A DNA stretch of 64,000 nucleotides from Laccaria trichodermophora (Eukaryota; Basidiomycota; Agaricomycetes; Agaricales; Hydnangiaceae), in NCBI GenBank assembly GCA_018417955.1, contig JACTVC010000023.1, positions 186,001-250,000 of the forward strand, in the 5' to 3' direction. Positions 55,253-64,000 of this stretch are shown in pieces (positions within the stretch are counted from its first letter, which is position 1; every line of letters starts with the position of its first letter). The translations under genes and the position numbers were made by a program. The notes under the pieces were generated by a model. It did not search any database, was not told the origin of the DNA, and was given only the letters and a program-made list of their open reading frames with translations.

Positions 55253-56212
55253 CAGGTCATCAGTATTTCGGGATGTATTTCAGCCACAGAACGTGCGTAT
55301 GGGTGTGATAGACCCCCTCGCTTGGATCAGTAATTACCACTGTTGTCGGACATTTTAGTACTGAGGGTGGATGTTAGTAGTTATTCTTTCTGGTAAAACA
55401 TTGAAGCACAGAGAAGAACTTACCGTGGTTGTCAGGCCTGTCAGGTTGACAAACTATGATCTGGGACCAGAATCTTTTCCAGATTTCGAGCATAACATTT
55501 AGATCTCACACCAAACAGAACATTAAATCAATGCATTCGAGCTGGGTGTGCACTACATAATGGCAGGTACTAGACTGGTGTTGCCTCACTGCCAGCTCTC
55601 GTAGAATCCGAACGGACCTGACCTGTCGTCTGAGGACTCGGGCACTGTCAAGACGTAGTGACGGCCTGGATTTGTGAGAAATCGACGAACTAGGTTGTGC
55701 AACGTAAGTTTCGTCAATCTTCAGGTTGCACAACTGACCTTTTCTCTGCAGCGTGCGCCTGAACCCTCCTCGCCACAATCCTGCTTCCAAACGAGCGTTG
55801 ATCCAGCGTGCGCCCCAACTCTCCCCGCCACAATCCTGCATCCAAACGAGGGGTCTACGGCTGCCCGTTTATTGGGCTATCGCTTGAAGATCGTCCCCGC
55901 TAACGCGAAACGGAGACTGCGCGAGCAAAGTCGTTGATGAGATCGGTAGCCGTTGACGCTGAGTGAGTACATTAGCATCTTTACCCACAGCGCCAAACGG
56001 ACGACTTACCTAGGCAGGATAATCTTCAGCTCCGTCCGTTGGGCGCAATCATCTTGCCAGCCTACGTTCTGTCCGAGTCCATGCCGCCCTAGCGTCTGCC
56101 TTACAGGCTGCTACCTGCCCGACCGTTCTCGACGCGTCACCTCGATTGGAAGGAAGGGGAGTTGCCAGGCAGCGAAGTGAAAGCAGATCTGGTAGGAAAG
56201 GTATGAGCTCAC
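55253..56212. other. Intergenic, no gene recognised
   Basis: Short frames only, including a repeated pair of Arg/Pro-rich blocks around 55745-55850 (GCGCCTGAACCCTCC and GCGCCCCAACTCTCC contexts). No supported gene. Confidence 0.4.
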
Positions 56213-56360
56213 CCATGGCTGGGTTCCCGAGTAAGTGGATGGAGACGGGTTTCGCGTCGTATAGACTCTTGAGAGCTTGAATGAAGAGGGGTTGTGTGAA
56301 TTTGGAGTAGAGGTGCATGCCGGCTATTGGCATTGCGATGCCCAAGTACGCTGAGCAAAG
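56213..56360 (-). pseudogene. PHO88: Isolated exon of a PHO88/SND3-like gene
   Basis: A 148-bp open block with a good acceptor (TCTCCACAG) and donor (GTGAGC). It encodes GMHLYSKFTQPLFIQALKSL then PVSIHLLGNPAMG, closely matching the C-terminal region of the Pho88/Snd3 family (ER membrane protein targeting) just before its GDLKRPF end. I could not find the following exon with that ending nor the upstream exons. It is most likely a gene relic moved here by duplication, although missed exons are possible. Confidence 0.6.
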
Positions 56361-57212
56361 CTGTGGAGAGAAGGGGTTAGATCCGTCGTGTATGATGAAA
56401 TAGATAGGAGGCGGGGTGGTGGGAGTGAAGGTCGTTCTTGTCTTCACTGCCCAATCTCCGAAACGCAATCACGTGGTATTAGTTAAACGCCGCGCAATGG
56501 AAGTCGGCTTGGGGGGGGGGGTCCATGCTGAGCGCTGAGAGCTGGCATGTTCTCGGAATCTGAGGGAGTTTGATTATGCGACTGCGTCCGTGGTGGGTTG
56601 ATTTTCCCTTTATATATTCCAGCATCGAGTCAATGTTTGTGGGGCTGCTCCACCTTGACAGTTTGTAGTGAATTTCTAACAAAATGACGCATGATGTCAA
56701 CCGAGTGCGGCGCCGGCTGCGAACACCAACAGCTTCCCAGACTGCACTCTAAGTTGACTTGTACAAATTTTCCTACCAAAGTCGCGTTGTCCAACACATG
56801 CTAAGAAGTCTAGGAAGCTCCAAGTTGAGAGGCTGGAGCGGAAATGCCGCTATTGCAAGACCCACCGATATGCGTGAGGTTTCGATAAACATGAAGTTTG
56901 GTGTATACTTACATTTATCCGCACCCATTGCTTCAATCAATCCCCTCTTTTGCAATCCAGTTACTTTATTTGTATACAAATTATCTACATACTTAAGAGG
57001 AATTATGAAGGATACCCGAGATTAGCGTAGAGTGATACAACCTAATAAATACTGATGTGCTCGAACGCGGAAACCTCTCAGCACTTGCTAGTGATTAGCG
57101 CGGGGTTACATGACCTGATAACATGCTAATATGTCTTCCCTCGGAGACTGATCAACACTCGTAAGTTCATCAGCTGCCGCAATGACTCGTATGCTAATTG
57201 GGATTTTTCCGA
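56361..57212. other. Intergenic, no gene recognised
   Basis: No supported gene. Contains a run of nine or ten G near 56511. Confidence 0.4.
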
Positions 57213-57357
57213 CAGAGGAGCACTTGTTGATAGAAGTTCTGGCTTGAATAGCTACTTGCTGGAGTCGCGCGATCTCTCGCTCAGTATCAGCGAGCAACAA
57301 TGCAAAGGCAGGTCGCGTATCCTTATTGAAAGGGCCCACGACAAGGTTATCATCCAT
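57213..57357 (-). pseudogene. F-box-like copy E, N-terminal fragment
   Basis: Encodes only the N-terminal helix and coiled segment (FNKDTRPAFALLLADTERE, LQQVAIQARTSINKCSS), then diverges before the F-box. It is closest to copy B and lies next to the RidA pseudogene in the same head-to-head order, so it is part of the inverted duplicate of the MFS/RidA/F-box block. Confidence 0.75.
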
Positions 57358-57687
57358 CGTTCTGTCTGAGTTGTGTGATTGAGATGATTGTTGTGACTGG
57401 AAGCAACAACGGTTTGGTAGCGGCACAACGGTGTAGTGGTAGCGAACTCAAAGACAGGTCAAGACAATGATATTCACTCGGTTTTCTAATTTAAGTACCT
57501 AAAGGGATAGGGGGTTTATTTAATAGGAGAGAGAACTAAATAAGGAAGCAGTGAAAGGTAGGGAGCAGGAAGGAGCAGATAGCCGGTCATTGGAAACAGT
57601 AAGGAGTGGAAAGGCCCAAGGGGTATGGTACGCGGAGATGTCGATGAAAGGTGGAACGTGTGATGAGTCCGTTACAAAGAGCCAACA

Positions 57688-58069
57688 ATGTCAACCCAAA
57701 TCCAACGACACAAAACCTCCAACCCCTACGAATCTCAATTCGGGTATTACAAAGGCGTCCGACTTGGCCCATTCATCTTCATCTCCAGTACCACCTCCGT
57801 CTCTATCTGCACCGAGTCCACCTCCACACCCACGATCCTCCACCTATCATCAGCGTTCCACCAAGCCCTACGAGCCTTTTCTAAATACGCGCTGTAGAAG
57901 CCCTCGGCGGGACGAAGGAGGGCGTGGTTCGTGTCCAGATGTTCGTTACGCGTGATGAGGGTTCTGGGGAAGTCGGGAGGGCATTGAAGGAGGTATTTGG
58001 GGATGTTGGGCCAGCTGCGACGATGATTCTGGGTGTTAGATTCGTCAGTGAGGAGATGAGGGCCCGTTG
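57688..58069 (+). pseudogene. RidA-family pseudogene
   Basis: Starts like the intact gene (HKTSNPYESQFGYYKGVRLG). A deletion of about 14 bp after AFHQALRAFSK shifts the frame and causes an early stop (57897). The remaining sequence is still recognisable in another frame (RAVEALGGTKEGVVRVQMF, ATMILGVRFVSEEMRA). A small insertion near the end also changes the C-terminus. Confidence 0.8.
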
Positions 58070-58204
58070 AAATTGAGGCGGATGCGGTGGTCTTATAGGA
58101 TCTATACTAGGGAAGATTACACTATGTATGTCATTGCACAATCGTCCAAAGGGTGAATGCGCAATTAAGGAGTGGATATGTTAGAGCACTTACCCTGTAC
58201 AGTT

Positions 58205-59493
58205 GATGCATAACCACTCAGTCCCCCTTGGACCTTCCTCCTTCCCCTTCGTCTTCTTTTAGCATTAACACGCAAAACCCCGCGAACACGAAAACCACGG
58301 TGCTGGCGTACACCGGTAGAGACCTGTCTATCATCAAAAGCATCCCACCAAGCATGGGTGCGATCATCTATTAGTGTTTTATAAGTGGAAGGACGAGGAG
58401 AAGAGGGGAGGGAAGATATACATCCTCAAAAGAGCTGAAGGGATCCCGCATGCCGTTCCCTGCACTGACGAAAAGAAGATTGAACGGATCCAACGCCAAA
58501 GAAAAAGCAAAAACCCAGCATTGTTCGTCTGCCTGTGCTCGTGGAGTCGACATAGGCGGTTGGGGCTAGTACGGTTGGGATTAGCTTGAGTGTTACCATG
58601 GGTTTTCGACTCTTTCTTGTCGTGACTATTGAAAATTGACGCATGCATGTGCAGGCAGCGTGGGCTGGACTCCGGAGATTTTTGGTACGAATGGTACCTG
58701 GACACCCCCAATAGTGAAAGTAACAACATCCCATAAACTCTGTTCGAGCGTTTTTGTTGGTAGGACGGACGATGATTTTGCTGTGGATCCAGACCCCGTT
58801 TCGAGGAGTTTTGGGAGGTGGACGTTGAACATTGTGTACGCTGGACATCACATCAGCCTCCTTCTTTCCTTGCTCAACACAACAAAAAAACGTACCAAGG
58901 GCCATTGCACACCACGTACTCCACATCAAAACTGACGTCCTCAGCCACTTGGGGGAGAGGACGAGCAGGACGTGGTCTCACCATGAGTGAAGGGGCCGGC
59001 GCAACAAGGGGGGGAAATACGTGGAATTTTCTCGAGGATAGTGAAGAATCAGTTAGCCGGCGGGTGGGGTGGTTGCTAGATATTGGTGGAGGGTTGACCA
59101 TCCGGGGTCGTTCCGATGACGACGACGACGATAAAGGATCATTGAATTTGGGAGGCTGTAGAGTAGACTCCTTGGTTCCCAGCAAGTCTGGGCTCTCCAA
59201 CACTAAAGGCGGGAACAAACCACGATCTGGATCCAGTACGGGCGTTTCCCCCGTAGAATCATACCCCGTCACCAGCGTAATCCTCGTCCCATCCGCGTTC
59301 AGATCTCCCATCTTCACTCGGCTGGATATCATCAACGAGTCCTTGCGGCTCCCTCGAATCGCACGGATTGAGGAGGTGGTCCCTCACGTCCTCCAGCTCG
59401 ATGCTCAAATTCGAGCCATTGAATTTAGATATCATTTGTAGGGACTTGATAGCATCGTGTGGGCGTCCTGCGTGTACGAGATATCGAGGATGC
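58205..59493 (-). pseudogene. MFS transporter copy, 5'-truncated, inverted
   Basis: Homologous to the intact MFS gene from RYLVHAGRPHDAIKSLQMIS through the loop to the C-terminal LMLKED, on the minus strand. The part upstream of the SPRYLVHAGR region is missing. A segment between the WDVVTFTIGG region and the end is shortened and scrambled. The break at about 59493 joins directly to the 3' flank of F-box copy F. Confidence 0.8.
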
Positions 59494-59734
59494 AAGTCAC
59501 CAGTGGCCGGGCCATCCACGTTCCGAGTCCTCTCTCCAAATCACAACACTACATAATTCTCACGCACAACTTAAAGTTGCAATTCTTTTCTGAGCACTAT
59601 GTTAACAAAAATCTCAAGGCAGTTTGTATCTGATATCCTTTTTCTCCCCCCGACGCCCAAGTAAATTTCATCCTCCTTGTAACTCAACTGACAAACCCAT
59701 CGCGCTTTGTTCAAATCCGGTAAGCTCCTGCCAG

Positions 59735-61177
59735 TTAGATTGGTGAGAAGAATAAGGTGTGCCGAGATTGAGACAAACCTGTCCAGTCTACCATCGTAAA
59801 CGCCAGGTCACCAAGAGATGCCATTCGGAAGACTTCAAAATCCTCTTTAGAAAAAGATCCAGAAGTCCGATCTACCACAGCACGTTTGAGCCTTGAGATG
59901 GAGGGAGAAAGTCCAGAGGATCTGTATGCCAGCATCTCTACAATACCCTTCATCATAAGATTGGCTTCGCCATAGTACCCAAAAGTAATTGTAAGATCAA
60001 CAAGCAAAGGAAGATATTCGGTTTTTGTTTCTGTAGATGTGGGATTGCCCAGAGCAGAAACGACGTGTGCGATTGCGCTTTTGGATGTTTCAACATGCAG
60101 CTCTGTAAGGGACGGAATGTTCAGAAGCCAATTAACATTCCATTCTGGATTATCATCGTCATCATATTTCACTTTAAACCGCCGGAGTTGATGCAAAGAG
60201 GTGATAAAGTTGAATAGGGAGGTGGAGTCTGGGGAGCCATACTTTATTTCGATTGTGAGATCTTCGAGGTTGGGAGTGCTGATACCTGGCGTGCTTAGGA
60301 GTAGATTCAAAGTGCCTGAATCTACCTCCTTCAAGACCAGACATCGGAGGTAGGAGTGATTGACAGTCTCCAGAATCTTATCCTCGCTATGTGGCTCAAG
60401 ACTGTTCGCATTGAAAACTTCGAGGAATCTAGCAAAACGTAAAATTTTGCATAGCTGCTCGTGGCCAATTGTGCTTGCGGAGAACGTTCTGAGCTGGAAC
60501 CACATCAAGTCGAGCTTGAAGCACCGTAGGTACTGCGGCACATGCAGACGAGTTATGTTGGGAAGACTTGAATCGTTGAAGATGTCGAGATTTTCAAGAT
60601 TATGCATGTCAGAACTAGTGGCTCGAACGCGAATGGAGAGATGTTCTAGGAGTGGGAAATAGTTGTATTTCTTGATCACAGGCAAGGATTCTGAAGGGAT
60701 GAAGATTGAGACATTTTTCCATTTGAGAGTATCTTGGGGTCGGATGAGACGGTCTAGCAAGCCATTGCCTCTGAAATCGTAACGGATGGAAAGGGGTTGA
60801 TTTCCTGCCCGTTCAATCCATGAAGCGAAAATTTCCCCAAGATGCGAAGCATGAGGGTTCGGAAAGATCAAGATGATAACAGACCACATGCGGCTCGTAG
60901 TCCACGCCAATTCGCGCCATGCTTTGCAGACGGCAGAGAGGCGCAAAGGGCATATCCCCTGTCTATCCACTCCTCCGATGGCATTGTATGTGGGTTGGCA
61001 GCAGAGGACGAAGATTTCTGTAAGTATCTCGGGTGGCAGGGATGATATGAGAGAGTGCCTGTTGATAGAGGTCTTGGTTTGAATAGCTACTTGCAGCAGT
61101 CGCGCGATCTCTTGCTCCGTATCAATGAGTAACAATTCAAAGGCACGTCGAGTTTCATTGATGAGAGGGTCGAGCAT
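59735..61177 (-). CDS. F-box-like protein, family copy F (intact)
   Basis: Intronless, 480 residues. N-terminal helix INETRRAFELLLIDTEQEIA, coiled segment LLQVAIQTKTSIN, F-box-like domain (SSLPPEILTEIFVLCC, AVCKAWRELAWTTSRMW) and leucine-rich repeats (FPLLEHLSIRVRAT, LPNITRLHVPQYL, TPNLEDLTIE, NIPSLTELHVETS), ending FFSPI. It has all family segments and no disruption. Its closest relative by eye is copy D. Expected to be an SCF-type substrate adaptor; the target is unknown. Confidence 0.85.
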   Translation of the reverse strand: MLDPLINETRRAFELLLIDTEQEIARLLQVAIQTKTSINRHSLISSLPPEILTEIFVLCCQPTYNAIGGVDRQGICPLRLSAVCKAWRELAWTTSRMWSVIILIFPNPHASHLGEIFASWIERAGNQPLSIRYDFRGNGLLDRLIRPQDTLKWKNVSIFIPSESLPVIKKYNYFPLLEHLSIRVRATSSDMHNLENLDIFNDSSLPNITRLHVPQYLRCFKLDLMWFQLRTFSASTIGHEQLCKILRFARFLEVFNANSLEPHSEDKILETVNHSYLRCLVLKEVDSGTLNLLLSTPGISTPNLEDLTIEIKYGSPDSTSLFNFITSLHQLRRFKVKYDDDDNPEWNVNWLLNIPSLTELHVETSKSAIAHVVSALGNPTSTETKTEYLPLLVDLTITFGYYGEANLMMKGIVEMLAYRSSGLSPSISRLKRAVVDRTSGSFSKEDFEVFRMASLGDLAFTMVDWTGLSQSRHTLFFSPI

Positions 61178-62472
61178 GTTTGTTCAATTGAGAAAAAGGG
61201 GATGCCCTTGGATATCTCTGTAAAATCAAGGTATGGATGAGGTTGGTGGTAGATATAGTTCTGCGTTTGCCGAGGCCCCAACCAACGCCAAACACCTCCT
61301 TTCTTCTCCTTTCTTCAATGCTCCTTTCTTCAATGCTCCTTTCTCCAATGCTCCTTTCTTCACCCTTTTCAGCGCTTCAATTCAACGATAGCTGACATCA
61401 ATGTCAATTCTTCACGGTTCTTTTCTGATTAATTTTCTTATTGGATACGAGACTGACTGAGATGTTGACTTTGGGTGATCAAGCTCAAGTTTAACCATGA
61501 CGACGCTTCTCTGTACGGCGCCTGTGAATCATGTTCCCTGCGGAAAAGGACGGACTCCTTCAATCTCCAGAATAGCCGCACTGGTAACATTTCACAGGGC
61601 ACCGTTTTTCCTTCCTTTCCGACAAGAAATGGTTCAATCCTGGGTTATAATCAACGGTACCAGCTGTCGTCTCGTATTCTTCCTCGGCCTCTTCTCTTTT
61701 GAAGGTCTGGCAACTTGGAGCAAACACAGGTGGCTTATAAAAGACACTAGGGACTCGCGAACCTTTATTGAGACGAAGCTCATTGCAAGCAGTTGACGTC
61801 CTCGGCTTTGAAACGTCGACTTTTTCTAGCAATGGCATGGAGCCACGATGGCTTTTCTGCCATGGTTCGTGCATATGAATTTGACGTTGCAGGCAAACGA
61901 TCCCGAAGACAATCGACTAAGACAGGGGGGCTACTTGTACCACCTCATCACGATGCCCAGCGACCTGCAGACCTTCCGCATCAACGTAAATCCTCACCTG
62001 ATGGCGCACACCCCGCTCTTAACCTACAGACGATTTTGACCCAGACCCTGCCTAGACCAAGTTTCGACCTGCGAATGACGGACTGCGCCATATTGGTGTT
62101 GGGCTGCATGCGATCTGGATATCTACGCTACAGCCTTCAAACAACTCCGATTGAGGTATCTATGCAGCGAAGGCCGATGCAGGGCTCAGCGCATACGCTG
62201 TTCTGTCTTATTCAACCAATAGACCAGTAGTCTAGGCCTCACTCGCTATCATCTCGTGTGACTGTAGTGGGGTGGTTTCTAGATTCGCGCACAAGAACGC
62301 AGACCCACACCATCGGTGGTTAAGAGTAGCACACAGCAGGGATTTTCTACAATTTGAATTCTCCTCTTCGTAAATATGTATGGGTGTTATGAGCGCAGAA
62401 AGCGCTGTGTAGCGTTATGACGAGGATGAAAAGCAGATTAAGGGCGTATCCGTTACAGGTACAAGAAAAAGC
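61178..62472. other. 5' flank of F-box copy F and unidentified fragment
   Basis: The first part matches the 5' flank of F-box copy C (51197-51340). A fragment near 61840-61990 matches the one fused to the MFS copy at 51.5 kb. The rest (62040-62472) has no supported gene and includes the 3' flank of cofilin. Confidence 0.45.
61303..61366 (+). repeat. Short tandem repeat, about four 15-bp units
   Basis: CTCCTTTCTTCAATG and close variants repeat head to tail upstream of F-box copy F. Pyrimidine-rich. Confidence 0.7.
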
Positions 62473-63173
62473 TCAATTTCCCTTGGATGCCTTCTCGAGT
62501 ACTTGAAAAGCAGATAACGTGAGCAAAAAGGTCGCAGTCGAAGAAAGGACAGATACACACCAGTCTCGTACGCGACTTCGCTGAAATCACTTCCTTGGAT
62601 CTCTACAGCGATACCCACAAGCGCACGTCTCAAGGCATCACGAGAGGACGCGTACAACATTTTCTCTTTGATCTTTGCGTCATCGGGTGACCTAAACCAA
62701 CGATGATCAGTTACTATGCACATTCTGAGCATACACCCCCCAGAACATCCCGTTCGGCAGATAAGACACCCTCCCACACACCGATCAGCAAGCGATCGCG
62801 TCATCCAGCCCATCCAGGACGCCGTAGGAGCATGGAGGATACATATGAAAGGCAAACACACCAAGAGTAAAAAGTGATCTTATTCCTCTTCCCTGCTCCT
62901 TCCTTCTCAAAGGCGAAATCGTACACGGCCCATCGTGGGCTCGTTTCCGGGAGATCGGCAGTGAAGGTGTCGTAATCCTGAGCATCGGACGTCTTGTCGA
63001 CCACAATTTCGGTGTTGGTGACGTTGAGCTTGTAAATGATGTATTTGTGTTTTTTGTTGAGCTTGAGGGCTTGGAAGACCTCGATGCATTCGGGGTTGAC
63101 ACCGACGCCGGACGACTATTGTGTGTGAGTTGTATTAGACAGTTGGGATAAGGAATGTGTAGGATACTTGCCA
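62473..63173 (-). CDS. COF1: Cofilin (ADF/cofilin actin-depolymerising factor)
   Basis: Four exons (63173-63171, 63115-62862, 62691-62561 and 62501-62473) encode 138 residues, the normal cofilin length. The start reads [20 protein letters not shown], followed by [60 protein letters not shown] and the end [14 protein letters not shown]. Cofilin severs and depolymerises actin filaments in the cytoplasm. The first exon is only the ATG: the first intron uses a GC donor (GCAAGT) directly after it, since a GT donor cannot give the right frame. The N-terminal Ser2 position, a usual phosphorylation site in the family, is present. The neighbour alpha-actinin is also an actin-binding protein. Confidence 0.93.
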
Positions 63174-63356
63174 TGATTGTGTGGATTAGAGAAGTAGGAG
63201 GAGATCGGTGTGGTCAGGAGGAAAGTTGAATTATATGTGGCTGTGGAACGACTGCGTTCAGATCAGCTACGCGATAACCCTAAAAGGGGTATCCTTTTCG
63301 ATTATCTACGATGCTGCCATTTCAATCACTTGCTATTACAAAAAATATTGCTTGTA

Positions 63357-64000
63357 CTACGACGTGAAGACCTCATCTAACCACCGCTCGTAGTCGTACT
63401 CCTTTTCCCCAGCCTCGTTCAGGGAATTTGGCATTGCATTGCGTAGGTAATCAATCGAAGCGGCCGGGATATGTGCAATCCGTAGGTCTAGCTCGGTCAC
63501 AAACGGCTGCGGGCAAGGTCAGCGCTGCTGCGATAAACGACGTTGAAACACACCTTGTCATTCGCGATTCCACGGAATGACTCCCGTAGTTGATCCGATG
63601 AGGTTTGGTCTTCCGTGATGTCAACCTATTCGCATTACTTCAGCACCAATCCCTGTAGTCAAGTTCGAAAGGCAACCTACCAAAAGATTAATAAACGCCT
63701 CGAACGTTATATCCCCATAGTCCTGGATGAGTTGGTCGTAGATGTAATCCATATCCTCATCGCAGTACACGATACCCAAACTTGCTAGGGCGGCTACCAT
63801 CTCCGCCAAGCTGAGGGTATTCGTTTCTCCCTTGTCAAAGTACCGGAATGTGCTCTCAAACTGTTCCAGTTGGGCTGGGGTGAGGTTGGTGTGGTTTCTT
63901 GAAACAATCTGATGTTGCTCAGATAAGCCAAGGAGAAGAGAACCAGAATCAGGGATAGACCAACCTGATTATCAATGAAGGCAATCTTTTTCGCCACGCT
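63357..64000 (-). CDS. Alpha-actinin, C-terminal part (continues beyond window)
   Basis: The exons visible are 64000-63965 (partial), 63908-63681, 63625-63554 and 63506-63357. They encode VAKKIAFIDNQIVSRNHTN, LTPAQLEQFESTFRYFDKGE, SLAEMVAALASLGIVYCDED, the second EF-hand-like segment YGDITFEAFINLLVDI, ESFRGIANDKPFVTELDLRI and the end YDYERWLDEVFTS. This is the EF-hand and calcium-insensitive EF-hand C-terminus of fungal alpha-actinin, which crosslinks actin filaments, for example at the contractile ring. Actin-binding and spectrin domains lie outside the window to the right. Confidence 0.9.

Noticed and set aside
57551..57955. 134-residue plus-strand ORF overlapping the RidA pseudogene
   Set aside because: It reads the RidA copy in the wrong frame.
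61303..61366. Possible CRISPR-like array
   Set aside because: Units are directly adjacent with no spacers; a simple tandem repeat in a fungal genome.

Overview
The window reads as nuclear DNA of an agaricomycete (mushroom-forming) basidiomycete. Genes carry many very short introns of roughly 45-65 bp. Families typical of this group are present: a BTB/POZ protein, intronless F-box-like proteins in several copies, CxC5/CxC6-KDZ element proteins, a DUF6589-type element protein and a polyporopepsin-like protease. Housekeeping genes (NOP12, cofilin, alpha-actinin) have ordinary fungal gene structures. Exon limits below were worked out by hand from reading frame and splice sites.

Layout. (1) 1-6.4 kb: BTB/POZ gene (-), a nine-exon aldo-keto reductase (+) and a polyporopepsin-like aspartic protease (-). 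(2) 6.4-9.9 kb: gene-poor, with one weak candidate for a mitochondrially targeted protein. (3) 9.9-10.7 kb: an intronless, GC-rich ORF for a membrane-anchored GGDEF diguanylate cyclase, a bacterial enzyme type out of place in a fungus. (4) 10.95-12.4 kb: F-box-like gene A. (5) 12.9-19.36 kb: a KDZ-type two-gene mobile element with degenerate inverted termini. (6) 19.5-25 kb: a Cdc24-like RhoGEF fused to a protein kinase, then an orphan gene. (7) 26-35.7 kb: a tandemly duplicated block with three small secreted six-cysteine genes. It is split by a complete 6.76-kb transposon that encodes a DUF6589-like protein, has 17-bp inverted termini and carries perfect 8-bp target duplications. (8) 35.7-42.6 kb: NOP12, an MFS transporter, a RidA-family gene and F-box gene B, packed closely. 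(9) 42.6-62 kb: a mosaic of inverted and rearranged copies of the MFS/RidA/F-box block, riddled with non-autonomous elements: a 1.6-kb palindrome, hAT-like MITEs, a TTAA element and SINEs. (10) 62.4-64 kb: cofilin and the C-terminal end of alpha-actinin, which runs off the right edge.

The main themes are mobile-element biology and segmental duplication of a small gene block. Three observations stand out: the GGDEF gene, if it is truly integrated; the DUF6589 element with exact boundaries, which supports that family being a transposase; and the RhoGEF-kinase fusion.
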